Of a stretch of 64,000 bases of DNA, positions 43,910 to 58,300 are shown piece after piece; within the stretch, counting starts at the first letter, position 1, and each line of letters opens with the position of its first letter. The stretch is taken from contig JASKOT010000043.1 of assembly GCA_032158125.1 (NCBI GenBank), forward strand, positions 1 to 64,000, read 5' to 3'. This stretch comes from Papiliotrema nemorosa. Lineage: Eukaryota > Basidiomycota > Tremellomycetes > Tremellales > Rhynchogastremaceae. The position numbers were made by a program, and so were the translations under genes. The notes beneath the pieces were generated by a model that saw nothing but the letters and a program-made list of their open reading frames with translations, made no database searches and was not told where the DNA came from.

Positions 43910-45640
43910 ATGCACGTCCTGGCTATCAATTGCGGCTCGTCCTCTATCAAGGGGAAACTGTACTCTGTCGCATCGAAATCTGCAGACTTGGAGACGGTCG
44001 CGAGTCTGAGTGTGAGCAATATCAGCTCACCCGGTGAAAAAGTCAAGATTCAAATCTCATGGGTCGATTCTTCAAATGGTGAGAATGTAGATGAAGAAGG
44101 AGAAGATGGAGCCAAGGTCGACTGTGAGTCAACACCTTTGTTCCTCTTCAAGAAGCAGCCTGCGATGAGGAGGGCGGGGGTCCAGGCTGATGGGTAGACA
44201 AAAGCCTGGTTCCACTCTTGTTGACCAAGTTGGCCGAGAGTGGGAAAGTCGACAAGGAGGATATAAAGTATATCACTCATAGAGTGTGAGTTTAGAGCTT
44301 CCTCTAGAGCTACTTCCCCAGAGCTGACATACAGAGTTCATGGAGGGACGCACAAAGAGGGGATTGTCATTACGAATGAACATACAGAAGGTCTAGGGGA
44401 GATGGACAAGTTGTCCGAGTTTGCCCCATTACACGTGAGGTTCCCCTCCCCTGGCCTCCTTAGCGCTCGAGCTGTCAAACACTCTAATGAACATGTGGTG
44501 AACCCCGTGCTGATGATTAGAACCATACAGCTGTGCTAGCCGTTCGATCATGCCTTGAAGCATTACCCAATCACACTTCCATCCTACTTTTCGATACCCT
44601 CTTTCACGTACGTCACATCCTCTGACCCAGTATTGCCCAGGCTGATTATAGCAAACGCTGCCCCGGGAAGTGTACACGTACGCGATCCCACCATCCGAGA
44701 CGGAGTCTACGATGCAGTTGAGAAAATACGGCTTTCACGGTTTATCTTATGCGTCAATCGTCAACAACCTCGCAAAGCATCTGGGCAAGAGTCCGAAAGA
44801 GGTCAACATTGTCGTGGCGCACTTGGGGAGCGGTGCGAGCAGCTGCTGTATCAAAAACGGACAATCTATCGATACAAGTGAGCTTAAACTCTCCACCCCA
44901 TCTTTCTCATCTCTACATCGACTATACGCGGAAGGAGTGTTTGAGTCTGACCATAGGCATGGGTTTGACACCTCTTGAAGGGCTCATTGGTGGCACGAGA
45001 TCCGGGACGATCGACCCTACGGCTATGTTTCATGCTATTGATGATCCGGCTGGAGATGCCGGGTTGGAAGGGATGAAAGTGACCAAGGCGGAGTTGATAC
45101 TCAACAAGTGGGTCTACCTCTACTACCCTTCCCCACCTCTTACCACCTGGCTCATCTTGCCCTCATGTTATGGCTCTTCACATATTCCTGGCTCTTCTCT
45201 GTGGAGAGCTGGCTGATGGTAGAAAATCCGGACTGAAAGCTCTGGCGGGTACTACCAACTTTGGGACCATTCTCAAACGTGTGGGGGACCCATCTGACAA
45301 GGACCACGATCAAGCCGTGGTGGCTTATACAGTCTACCTCGACAGACTTATGGGTTACGTCTCGCAATACCTCTTCAAACTGCTCTCGACTACCCCACTG
45401 GACCAAATCGATGGGATCGTCTTTTCTGGGGGGATAGGCGAAAAGGGCGCAGAATTGCGAAAAGATGTCATGGAGAAATTCGCTTGGTTGGGCGTTACAG
45501 TCGATGGTGAAAAGAACAAGGCGAGTAAGGGTCAAGTGAGGGAGATTACGGCCGAGGAGAGCAAGTTGAAAGGGTGGGTGGTGGAGACGGACGAGGAGAA
45601 GCAGTGTGTCGAACTGGCAAGGGAACAGCTTGGTTTCTAG
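43910..45640 (+). CDS. ACK1: Acetate kinase
   Basis: The start is [18 protein letters not shown] at 43910, the ASKHA-fold phosphate-1 loop. Spliced exons then give [17 protein letters not shown] sequence, [35 protein letters not shown] and [45 protein letters not shown], the highly conserved adenosine and acetate site. [11 protein letters not shown] is joined across the penultimate intron, and [16 protein letters not shown] follows. It interconverts acetyl phosphate and acetate with ATP/ADP. In fungi it pairs with phosphoketolase (Xfp) rather than phosphotransacetylase; that partner is not in this window. It is cytosolic. A Met at 43862 gives an unlikely extension. Confidence 0.95.
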
Positions 45641-45833
45641 CACTAGCCCGCGATTTATAGATGAGCTCATGTATCGATAGTCCATCACAACTGGGGAACC
45701 CCAAAAGGATAGATGGTGAACAATGGAAGATGGGTGATGATGAAGGATGCTGAGGCAGGTAGTGAGGCGGTGGTGAGGCAGGTGATGAAGCTGATAAGTG
45801 CATGCCGGCGCATAGTAGATGCTGAGGGGTACG

Positions 45834-47474
45834 CTACAACTTGGTCGCTTTGACCTGTAGCCATATCCTGTACATTTGTTTCCTCTCCTTCCGATTGACA
45901 ATCTGCAATAAGTAAACCCTCTTAGGCCATCGAATATCCAAGAGGGGACTCACCAACCTCCTATCCTCCCCCAATTGAGTGACCTTGAACATTCCACCCT
46001 CCAAACCCCGTGGAGACCTCACCAACATCTCTTCAATCTCCTCCTTTTCGAAAAAGTAGACTCTTGTCCCATCCCCCCGGATGTATAGATTGGGGATGGA
46101 TGGATCTAATAGTCTATCCTTCTTGATACGAACCTGAGCGAGGTCGTTACGTCCATAATCCCGTATCAGGAGTATACCCCCAGGTTTCAAGGCCTATCAT
46201 GAGCGCTACTCTAGGCGTTTTGGGGTTTGACGACATGTCGATAGCCCATACGAGGAGAAAAGAACAATGGAGTGAGGTATAAATAAATGCAAGTCGAATT
46301 GGGTAGAGTGCGCATGTGTACTCACAGTGTACAGGTTATGTATGGCCTGTTCCCATTCTTTTGGATGTAAAGCCGACAAGACGTAGATTACCGTCAAAAC
46401 ATCCACCGATCCAGGCTCGACACCTTCGGGCAATTGGTAGCTATGTGCTGGTGGTCGCGCAATCCCATCACTGCTGTCATTGCCACTGCCAGTCTCGCTC
46501 TCGTCCATTGACAGTTTTGACAGATCCAGGTCATCGTTTGGAGGCGGTCTGGAAGTGATATCCCAGACTGAAGCTTTAATCTTCCCTTTGCCATGTGCAG
46601 GACAAGGATACATCTCGCTCGACTAGACGTTAGCACAATTTCCGACCTGATCCAGATTTGTGTCGCGCAGATTCCAGCTCCGACTCACCTTGACCACTTC
46701 CACGGCTGAAGCTGCGTAGTCCGTAGCGTATATTGTCAAGTCGGGGTTCTCATTGTACTTGATCAACGTGAATATACTGTTCCCCGCGCCCTATACGTCA
46801 GTGCCCAACACGACCTCGATCCGACAGAACTCACACATCCGACTTCTAATACCGTCTTCGGTCCAGCCTGGGCATTAGCTTGACGATTGAACGCACAATA
46901 GACGAAAACGTGGATCAATCTGGGAATCAAACTCACATCGGCTTCACTGCACGCTATCATCTCTGGGAACTCTGATCGGAGCCAGTTCCTGTCTTTGAAG
47001 AAGCTACCATTAGCTCAGAGACCAACTTGGATCGGTTGGGAGCACTCACGCAGCTTGATGATCCTTGTAAAAGCTATCCCAGTACTTCGCAGGTTCCGCA
47101 TTGTACTTCTCTATCATATCAGCCATCCATCTGCAATGTGTACACGAAGGAGTGTACAAGCATCGACGATACGTACCCCGTTTGTCCTCTGCGACGGGAT
47201 GTGACCTCTGGAAATCATAAATCTCCTTTGCTTTCTCCAGATAATCCTCAGGCAACGTCACGTGGTCCCTATCGTCAATACAGCATCCACAATTAGGCGA
47301 TGAAATATACCAAGCGTTCTGGGACCATAGATCCGTATCGTCGGTGATCCTCCTTGCGCCGAATGTAACTCCTACAGGTGGACCATTCGGTTTGACCCAT
47401 TTATCGGCGGCCCGAACACCCGAAGAAGGTCCAGCGGGATTCGCGTCGATTCCAGTCGTAGAGGGAGATGCCAT
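45834..47474 (-). CDS. TRM140: tRNA N3-methylcytidine methyltransferase (Trm140/METTL2-METTL8 type)
   Basis: The start is MASPSTTGIDANPAGPSSGVR at 47474. The sequence FGARRITDDTDLWSQNAWDHVTLPEDYLEKAKEIYDFQRSHPV is the N-terminal signature of this family. It is followed by YNAEPAKYWDSFYKDHQAAFFKDRNWLRSEFPEM, then the SAM-binding VLEVGCGAGNSIFTLIKYNENPDLTIYATDYAASAVEVVK formed over an intron. GSVDVLTVIYVLSALHPKEWEQAIHNLYTALKPGGILLIRDYGRNDLAQVR and NLYIRGDGTRVYFFEKEEIEEML complete the fold. It methylates C32 of Ser/Thr-type tRNAs using SAM. Six or more introns are present. It is convergent with acetate kinase 193 bases away. Confidence 0.93.
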
Positions 47475-47773
47475 GTCGTCTGATCTTGACCTGCGTCGAG
47501 ATCTGGCCAGCTGACGAGTGCTGTCAACAAGAGCTCAGTCGAGTAGTCATGTCTTTCGAACTTTTCGTGGACCGGTCAGGTCAATTACGTAATCTTTCTC
47601 TCGCTAGGTCTGTTCTGCCATGAAACACATGCATATATGATAGGGGGATCTGACAATTGCAGAGCGTTGTCAAGAAGGTGGACTGATCTCTGTGCATTGG
47701 CAGTTTACAGACATGGCAAGCATCGACGAAATCTCGCAAATTATAGGATGGTTCTCTCTTCTCCGTTCCCCTT

Positions 47774-49876
47774 CTAGGCCGCGGTAGACCTCAAATCTCT
47801 CTTGTTACCCAAGTCTCCCGCCTCATCCCCGTTGACTCCCTCTCCATTCTGCTTGACGGAATAGTTTGCCTGTCCCTGCGCATTGTGGGCGGAGAAACCC
47901 TCGGCATCGACGATGGTCTGCTCTGAGCCCAAGTACGGGTTTCGGAGACACAACGAGACGAGGAAGATGAGCGCGGCGATACAGATTCCGGCCGTACAGA
48001 GCAGTTTCTGTAGATGGGCATAAGAATCAATGGCGGCTGATCGTTCGGGTGTGCCGACTGGGTAGAGGGCGATGAAACCGATCGGGTTGGTGTAGGCGAG
48101 ATCGGCGAGGGAAGAGTTGGTCACGCCATAGTTGGTCATCTGGGTCGCGAGCTCGGTGGGCATCTTGTTGAGCCCTGGACGTCAGCAAAAACACTCATTG
48201 GGTGAAGGTGTGACTCACAAATACCAGCAGCGATGGTGTTTCCGAGTGCTGATCCGATTGAGTAGCTGAAAAGGTTAGCGGGGGGACTTTGACACGTAAG
48301 GGAATGTGCTCACGAGGCGAGGTAGAGCGAGGTGACGATGGCGACTCGCTCGTGTTGAACAGCCGATTGGATCAGTGCAAGACAGGGGTACGAGAACATT
48401 CCGACTGGAAAGATCAGCTTCACCTTCTTATGTTGCGGTGGTGTCGACTTACAGGCAATACCCAAGAGCACCTCACCAGCGATCAATCCGCTGACTCCTC
48501 CATGCTCGGCAGATCGGAATCGGATCAGGATACCGAACGCAACGACGGAGAGTCCGGTGCCGAACACGACGAACCATTTGAGTCGGTGTACGAATCGGAT
48601 GACCAGACCGAGCGAGATACCGATGAAAGTGGAGACAAAGGTGTAGATGTTTTGGATGTATCCAGTGTTCTTGACCGATCTGCAAGTCAGCCATGATATT
48701 GTGTTGAATGGGTAGGCTCACTGGTTGAAGGCGACAAGCAGAGTGTAGTAGAGGTAGTCACCCTGGCAGTACCACGCTGCGTTGAGGAGACAGGCAACTC
48801 CGAGACAAGCCAAGACTTGTCGATCTTTGAGCAAACGGAAAGGAACAGCAGGGTGTCGAGCGAATTTCATCTCCCAGACGAGGAACAATGGGAGGACGAC
48901 GACGACACCAACGACGATGGGAGCGATGGCTTTTCCGGTGGCCCACGAGGCACCTACACCGCCGTAGAGGGTGAACGGGAGGAGGATCATGATGAAGGCT
49001 CCAGCGATGAGGACGATACCTACCAAGTCGAGTTGCCAGAAGATGTCGGACCACAGGGAAGGTTTGAGGATGGATCTGATGGGCGATGGGACGTCATCCA
49101 AGAGACCCACTCGGGCTGCACGTCGACCGGCAAACCAGAGCGACAGGAAAAGAGGGATGGTCAGAGCTGGGAAGATGATACACCACATTCCGATACCCCA
49201 TCTCCATCCTGGTCCAGCTACGACTGCTGCAGAGACGTCGGCTGCGACCCAGGTGTTGATGAGATATGGAGCGGAAGGGATGAACGAGAAGAAGAGTCGG
49301 GATTGAAGAGCAGTCGTGTCGGCCACGAGGATCTCCACCAGGACTGGGGGTAAGCATCACCCAAACAACCGTGCACTGTACTCTGTACTCACGCTGGGTT
49401 CCGGTGTATCCAAATTGATACAAAACGGCTCCACCCAAGAAATCGTCCAGTCCCCCACTGGCAGCTTGCACAATGGTTCCCACGACGTAGAAGAGGACGG
49501 CGACAAACAAGATGCTCAATCGACCGAAATAGTCTGAGATTTTCGCATACAAAGGTTGAGCCGCAGCGGCCACGATGGACCTGACGACCGCGACGGTAGA
49601 CACCTGCGCAGCAGTTCCGAAAGCCGACAGGGCGAAATTCTGGTATGCGTATCGAACGGTGAGATCGAGAGTGTACGCGTAGGCAGTGAGGAATACAGCT
49701 ATCCAGAGGACCCATCGGTGCCCTTTGGTCAAGTTTCGTGCGATAGCTTCGATCTGTCGAACTCCGGGGGATTTGTCCCCGAAAGCAGTTTCGGTGTCTC
49801 CTTGTTTCTCCAGCTCATGGAGGATGTCTTCGGAAGGATAGAGGGTGTTGGCGTCTCGAGGCGAGTGGGACGTCAT
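47774..49876 (-). CDS. SIT1: Siderophore-iron transporter (MFS, SIT/ARN family)
   Basis: The start is MTSHSPRDANTLYPSEDIL at 49876. SPGVRQIEAIARNLTKGHRWVLWIAVFLTAYAYTLDLTVRYAYQNFALSAFG is the SIT N-terminal signature. Other family positions are AKISDYFGRLSILFVAVLFYVVGTIVQAA, GYTGTQMEILVADTTALQSRLFFSFIPSAPYLINTWV, GIGMWCIIFPALTIPLFLSLW, CLLNAAWYCQGDYLYYTLLVAFNQSVKNTGY and SAVQHERVAIVTSLYLASYSIGSALGNTIAAGIW. The family typically has 14 TM helices and imports ferric hydroxamates such as ferrioxamine or ferrichrome across the plasma membrane. An iron-GATA site lies 218 bases upstream. It carries several short introns. Confidence 0.92.
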
Positions 49877-51077
49877 GGTGAAAAAGACTTGTTTTTTCTC
49901 CTCTCACCGCGATGAAGGAATGATTAAAAAAAAAAAAAGATCCTGCTTGGATCTGCTGGCCTTATGTATGTGCACAGTCGAGATAGATCGGGAAGGAATG
50001 GAAGCAAGTGCTGTGTGTCACCTTGGCGAGGAGGGGAGAAAAAAAAATGTTCGGACGAAGGGGGGTATTTGCTCCACTCGTCCCTCCCTGGGCTTATCTG
50101 ATAGACCCAATCAAGCAATTATCACCACAACCACGAGCATCCTCATCGGCCGACTTGAGGGGGGTACTACGAGTGCACAAAGGGCAGAAGACCTGCATGG
50201 GAGCACAGGGCGATCCATCGGTGACTGCAATTTACGCGGCATGGCTTGAAGGGGAGATCCACGTCGCTTCGAGTCCTCACATACCGCACCACGTCCATCT
50301 CCCATACTTTACTGTCGGCCGACCTGGCGTGTTCAACCTGTCGAGGCCTGGATGTCCGCTTAGCTGCTCGACTCTTGGCATTGCATTCCCGTCCTCGCCC
50401 TCTACGCCCCTCCGTTATGATCGGGACCTGGTCGCATGTGGGACAGATCGACGCTCTCGCCCTATCGAGACCGCCGGGACTGAGCAGAGAGATACCCTTG
50501 GTACATACAAAGTCGTGTTATTCCGGCCTCTCAAAGACCTCCTAACCGACCACCTCCTTCGATCTCCACCGCACTGTTGGGATCCTCTTTCCTCACGTGA
50601 CTTTTTTCCGTCTGAATCACCAGAATTTTCCCAGAATCCGGTCCAAAAATTCCAGGTCGCATGCCAGTTGCGCCGCAGTGCGTCCGCCAGGCCAGACCCA
50701 CGCCCACTCTCGTACAAGGGGCAAGGGGTGGAGGAAATTTCTCGTTTGTTTACACGCAAACCCCTGTCAGCCAGGAACAGGGATGGGCATGCACGACATG
50801 ATGCTTGTTAGGCGTCGCACCGTTTCAAACTTTTTTCTGGTCGCAGTTGATGACGGGTGGGGGAGACAAGTGCATGCGGCACTTTCTCCGCAGATGAGGG
50901 ATCAGCGAGAGGGGAGGGCAGTGAAATGCACAACCGAGTTGAAGCAATGGCAAAGCACTGTGGACCCACTCATTCTTCGTTGACACGACCATCTCTCGAC
51001 GCTTCAGGTCTGCTCTCTAGGACGGTGCTCGCTCAAATGGTCTAATCTGATCTCGACTACCCTAACGACCCACTCTC
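49877..51077. other. Long divergent intergenic region, siderophore transporter and DUF3431 promoters
   Basis: The 1.2 kb between the two starts contains a poly-A run (about 49926-49938), a second A-run near 50040, the iron-GATA element listed separately, and a CACGTGAC E-box near 50596. Open frames here are long but random in composition and carry no motifs. Confidence 0.5.
50094..50102 (-). promoter_or_regulatory. Iron-GATA site (ATCAGATAA) upstream of the siderophore transporter
   Basis: TTATCTGAT on the plus strand reads ATCAGATAA on the minus strand, an exact match to ATCWGATAA, the extended site of fungal iron-repressor GATA factors (SreA, Urbs1, Fep1; Cir1 in Cryptococcus). It lies 218 bases upstream of the transporter start, in its promoter. 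Iron repression is inferred from this and the gene's function. Confidence 0.65.
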
Positions 51078-52155
51078 ATGCCGGCTTCATCCCGACTCAC
51101 CAGGAAAGACCTGATTATTGGGTCTCTGATACTCCTGTTGATCTTTGCGCTAGGACAAGACTACCTTTTACCTTCGAGTTTCAAGTATGGTAGTCGGACC
51201 TCAACGGATGCAGTCTTTGGGTATGGGTATAGACCCTCTCAACAGTATTACGATTACGACATGTACGTCCCCCACTCTTCGCTTTGACTCTGGAATCTCC
51301 GACTGATGATGTAGAGTGGTCTCCTACTATAATGAACCGTTGACTTCGCTCGAGGAGACGATCCAAAAGGTCCTCGAGAAGACGGGCAAGGGGAGTAAAC
51401 GAGTCATCATCTACTACAAAGGCGAAGGATCCACGGATGATCTGCTCAAAGTCGCCGATGAGGTTGTCGCGCTGCCCAATATAGGTCGAGAAGGAGCTAC
51501 ATATCTCGTACGTGTACGCTTCTCCTCGTTCTCACAGGTCGTTTGGCGTTTGCGCACCCTTATGAAACTTCACTGACGGCAGTCGCACATTGTCAGACAC
51601 TACCATACGGGCGCCGTCGATTTCGCAGACCATACCATCTTCCTCCAACCCCACTTGGCCTGGGACTGGGTCATCGTGCCCCGTCTAGAGACTATCACTC
51701 CTCACACGGGTTTCCTATCTCTGGGGCCGTATATCAACATGACAGAAGGGAAAGATCCCAATGGAAATCAGTTTAGTCGGATCAACGATATATACTCCAT
51801 CTTCCGACAAGAATTACATCCACCACATTCCATCCTGGCTACGTGGGCTGGACAATTCGTGGTCAGTCGGCAGAGAATCTTAGAGAATAGTTATAAGAGC
51901 TATAGGAATTTGTTGGACATGTTTGAAGCGGAGAAAGAACATTGGATATGGAGTGAAGGATGGTGGAACAACGAGCCGTCAAATCCCACCCTCGGTGAGT
52001 GACATGGTGTAGTATAGAGCGGTGTCGGGCTCATGCTGATTATAGGCCATGCGTTGGAACGAAGCTGGCCGTTGATCTTCGACTGTACGGACGCTACCAT
52101 CGCGCAGACCTGCGGAGAGGGTTCCGGGCCGACATGTGCGTGTCTCGACCGTTGA
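51078..52155 (+). CDS. DUF3431 family protein, Golgi-type membrane protein
   Basis: The start is MPASSRLTRKDLIIGSLILLLIFALGQDYLL, a signal anchor at about residues 12-28. After splicing, IVVSYYNEPLTSLEETIQKVLEK, VIIYYKGEG, VALPNIGREGATYLSHIVRHYH, DHTIFLQPHL, ATWAGQFVVSRQRI and YRNLLDMFEAEKEHWIWSEGWWNNEPSNPTLGHALERSWPLIFDC match the DUF3431 pattern (a glycosyltransferase-like fold with a V-x-Y-N-E start, GRE-x-x-TYL and an FxxQ-P-H loop). It ends GPTCACLDR at 52155. Function is not established; the fold and anchor suggest a Golgi sugar-related enzyme, and UDP-galactopyranose mutase next door is compatible with that. Three introns. Confidence 0.77.
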
Positions 52156-52529
52156 TAGCAAGACGACGGACCACTTGGAAGGCAATCACAAACACATCAT
52201 CCCATAGAAGGTGGAACCTTCCATCGACAAGCATAGACATCTCACTTTATCATGATAGCAGTACATAGACACGAGACATGACCCCGACGACGCATATATA
52301 CAAGCGATGACATGCATTTGAACTCTGAATAATGACAGTGATCTGAGGGGTACTCATAATTCCCCCGAATCGTATCCGTGCGTGTGCAGGTGTATGTGCA
52401 TCGGTGATAGTCTACGTGTGTGGTCTAGGGTGCCATTTGCTACAGGTGTATATGCGGGAATATATGCGTGTATGAGTCCAATGCGATCTATGTTGTCGTC
52501 GATTTATGTACGGTATGATGCTGTGATTT
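52156..52529. other. Convergent 3' flanks
   Basis: The 374 bases between the DUF3431 stop and the UDP-galactopyranose mutase stop hold both 3' flanks and some TG-rich sequence (52380-52480). No gene was recognised. Confidence 0.5.
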
Positions 52530-54495
<1,966 letters not shown>

Positions 54496-55322
54496 CGTAG
54501 GCGTTCAATCTCGTACAGGCGCAACCGCAAGTAACACAATCACGAGAAAAACAACAGAAAGCTGCAAAGCGACATGGATACAAGTTGCATGACACGCTGC
54601 GACGTCCTTGCTGCGGTCGCGCTCGCGTACGACAAACCTATGCTATGCGAAAACAAAAACATTTCAAGGGCCAGGGGTACGACCCCCCCCCCCCCCCCCC
54701 AACTTCTAAATTCGCTTGCTCCCCTCGATATCGCGCCGATACAACGCCGAAAAGAGTGTGACTCAGAACAGCCTTGACCGTTACACGCTTAGGTCGCGCT
54801 GCGGCAAGAGAAGAGAAGATCGACATGTCTATCAGAAAAAGGAGAGGTTCATCGGTAAGTTTGACAAAAAAGGGTGTGCGGTCGCATCACCCAAGGCCCA
54901 AGGGTCTATTCCCGAGCAAGATTAAGCATCCTGACATGTGCTGGGGATCTCCCTGACTCATCGCCTCCATGTTAGGGCGAGACCAGGCTGCTGGAACTGC
55001 GTTTGTGCGTCAATGTGGTATACGCAAGGGGCGTTTTCTCAGGGGCAGAAGCATGGAGAATTCTGGGAATTTTCGCGGCAATCTCCTGAACGTTCTTGGG
55101 ATTTTCCATCCCACGACCTCACTACGCCTTGTCGATCATCCGTCACTCGTATAGATCGGAGCCTGGGACGAACGTGTCAAGTGGCATATACCAAGCAAAT
55201 GTCCATGATAAGTCACCGCGTGTGCCCAGAATGTATACAACTTCGAGTATGATACTACCGCTTGATCCGTGTCACCAATCACTTGGACTCTAAGCATAGT
55301 CGACCTGGCTGCGATCCGTGTC
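54496..55322. other. Intergenic region, UGM promoter and MUN-gene 3' flank
   Basis: No gene was recognised. It holds an 18-base poly-C run, listed separately, and otherwise unique sequence. Confidence 0.5.
54683..54700. repeat. Poly-C homopolymer run (18 C)
   Basis: Eighteen consecutive C residues lie about 190 bases upstream of the UDP-galactopyranose mutase start. This could be a length-variable promoter tract. Its length is also vulnerable to sequencing error. Confidence 0.9.
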
Positions 55323-58300
55323 CTACAAAACTCCCGCTTGCCTATCAATCCTTGCCTTTGTCAGCAGCGTAATCTGCTGTGTCAAAAACTCGTTCATATC
55401 GGGTCTACCATCAGTACTGCCGCACCATATCCCTCTGCCGTGAGATTCTCCAACTCACCTGGTTCTCGCGATACGCAGCAAGATCTCTGCCATTCTATCA
55501 TTATCCGCCGCTCCCGGACTCAACCCCAGTCCATTCATCCCATTGGTCAATCCACTCGTACCTCCTGATCGACTACTCGCCGTTTTGACAGATGCCGAAC
55601 ATCGATCTTTTAGTGCCGGAGTGGGCAGATCCATATATTGTCCAAGCATTACCAAATCTTTGTAATTACCCACCGTGAGCTGGGTCAATGGAACGCCATG
55701 CTCCACCCCTCCTTCCGAGGCGTTGAAGAAGGATTTGAGCAATTGGAGCCATTTGAATATGGTGTCCACCTCGGCTGATCCTGCCACGTCTTTGGTATTG
55801 AATGGGCGGTCTGATAACGGAGGTACAAGGAGAGAAATGAGGATGTCGATGATTCGGTGCCAGAGCGCGAGCATGACGGCGATCCGAGTGGGGCCGGTCA
55901 ACGTTACGCTAAACACTCCGAACTGATCGTCAGCCCCGAGCCTTATGCTATTCGCTTTGTAAGCATCACTCACGTTCTCGTTAAGATACTCAAACAGCTG
56001 CCCCAATGACGCTTCAATCTCCGCCTCTGAGAGTGCCGTTCTAGGTTTCTTTTTATCCTTTAGAGGTTTCGTCACAGCGGCCAAGGTAGAGCTCGACAAC
56101 ATGGTCTTGATAAACTCGCCCATCTTCTCCACAATCTCCCGAATCATATCCGTCTCGGTCCTGTCTAAAGCTCGAGAGGCGGTATCGAGATGATACGTCA
56201 CATCGTGCTTTTCTCCACCTTGCATGCTGATCCGAACGTGAACCGTACCTCGTGGACTGAGGGGCAAGACAACATCTCGCGTAGACTCATTGGCGAACAG
56301 CCTCGGGTCGAGCTTGAAAGAGGAGGATCCGACAAGATCGTGTTTTCCAACCAGAGTCCGATCAAATACTGAGAGCTCCAGGTTTTTGACACGACCTACG
56401 GTAATCTCCAGCGTTTGTTCCCTAGCCTATCAGTCTCTGATGTTACGGGTACTATGTCAGACGTACCACTTTGGGTCTTCCTGACTTAGTATCGTTCGAG
56501 TCTTGATCAACCGCTCCCCGGTCTCTTTGTCTGTTACCACCACGAATCCATCCGCTCCCTTATTTAACGCTCGCGTGAGGATTCCCTCTCCTCGAAGGAT
56601 CGTTACGGAAAAGACATTCCGCTTCGTCTCGGGTGGTCCATTAGGCAATTTGTGCTCTTTGACTATCCTAGCCGTCTCTTCCGCCTCGAGAGCAAAGACA
56701 AGGTCGTCAAGACAGACTTTGGCAGCGCCCATATCCGTCAATTTGACGCATGCCTGAATCGTCAGGCTTTTTCCTCTTTATACTCGACGAAAGCGAGAGA
56801 CGACTCACCGCAGGTGGAATGATAAACCCGTCGACCTTTTTCTTCTCCAAAGATTTGACGGCTTGTTGACCTTTTGCCAACCAAGACCCGGCTTTACCGC
56901 CAAACTTGCCTTCTAGCTTGTTGGCAATTTCACCTCCAGGAGTTCCAGCTTTGGTAGGATTGATATCCGCTGCGAAAAGAGCCGACACCGTCGAAGCGTA
57001 CTGACAAGTCGCGACTGATACAGTCTGCTGCTTCAGCGTTTGCTGATTGATCAGCCTCGGGGCTCACCTTTGAAAGGTCGATGAGGTACACTGCTCGTTT
57101 ATACTCTGATAAAGGTAGATCGTGTAACACGACTTTGGCAGCATCTCTGATAAACTCGAAAAGGTCGACGACAGATTGAGAATGCTTGTTCTCCCCTTCT
57201 GGCACCCACTGTCGATCAGCTAACTCCACCGTTTACTGGGGAACGCCAACTCACACTATCCATCCCCACTGCCCTAGAAACCCATTCTTGCGTCGTATTC
57301 GTCTCGGTATCTTTGAGCCAAGCCATGACGTGGGGTTCGAAAAACGCATCGAGCTCCAAGCCATGCTCCTGTCTGAACAGTCAGCAGCCGGCTAGACGTC
57401 GTTGCTCACCCTGGACATATCTCATCCCAAATCTCAATCAGCTTGCCGGTGATTTCGTACAGCGCAAACATATCTGCAGATCCAGAGGGCTGCGCGAGAG
57501 ATTGCAACTCTGCGCAGAAGAGTGGAAGCTGGCGAGACATGATGATGGATGCTGGGTTGAAGTATCTTCCCTGTCAGTTGCCATCCCATTGGAGAAGTGA
57601 ACTCACGATGGAATACCGTCTTTCCATGATCTCCTCACGTTCTTAATCTCGTGATCGATCCACTTGGCGAGCTTCTCCAACCCTTCGCTGCTATCCCTGC
57701 TCAATCCCCCAAACTGCTCTGCAGCCATGACATACTCGCCGACCGCCATGCCTTTCACCTCGTCCGCGATATCGTCCAAACGGTTCTTAGATGATCCAGG
57801 GGCGAAAAACACCCCTGAACCAGCTTGCAAGATTGCCAAAAGGGAAGGTGGGGGACGGGGTGGCGGAAGATCTGTCGTAGGAAAGATGGTAGCTACCGAC
57901 ATGCTGAGCATCTCAAACGCCTTGTCCAATACCGATTCTAGACAAGCAGGTACCTCGGTTGACGAGAACCCACTGAGAAGGTCTTTGATACTGATAGCCA
58001 AATGTCGTCCCCATTCAGCCTCACCGTCCGTATCGACCGAATCGATCCATCTCTGTGCGATTCCCTCGACCTCTTTCTCTTTCTCTCGCTGAGACGATAT
58101 ACCCCATATTTCTCGACACTTCTCTACCAAATCACGAGTCTTGGAACTGTGACCTGCTTCCGAGGCTCGTTCTGCCAATCGCGCGAAGACTTCAGTCTGT
58201 CTGGCAGGAGTGAAGAATGATGCAGAGGTCATGTTGATCTGTGAAGGGTCCGAAGGGGTATTGATGAGTTCTGGAAAGGTCCTGAGGACGGTGCTGATCT

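Noticed and set aside
48817..49353. 178-codon acidic plus-strand frame
   Set aside because: Antisense to the siderophore transporter exons; composition is what reverse reading of hydrophobic codons gives.
50008..50811. 267-codon plus-strand frame upstream of the DUF3431 gene
   Set aside because: No family features, no hydrophobic or repeat pattern, and it covers the promoter with the iron-GATA site; chance open frame in GC-rich sequence.
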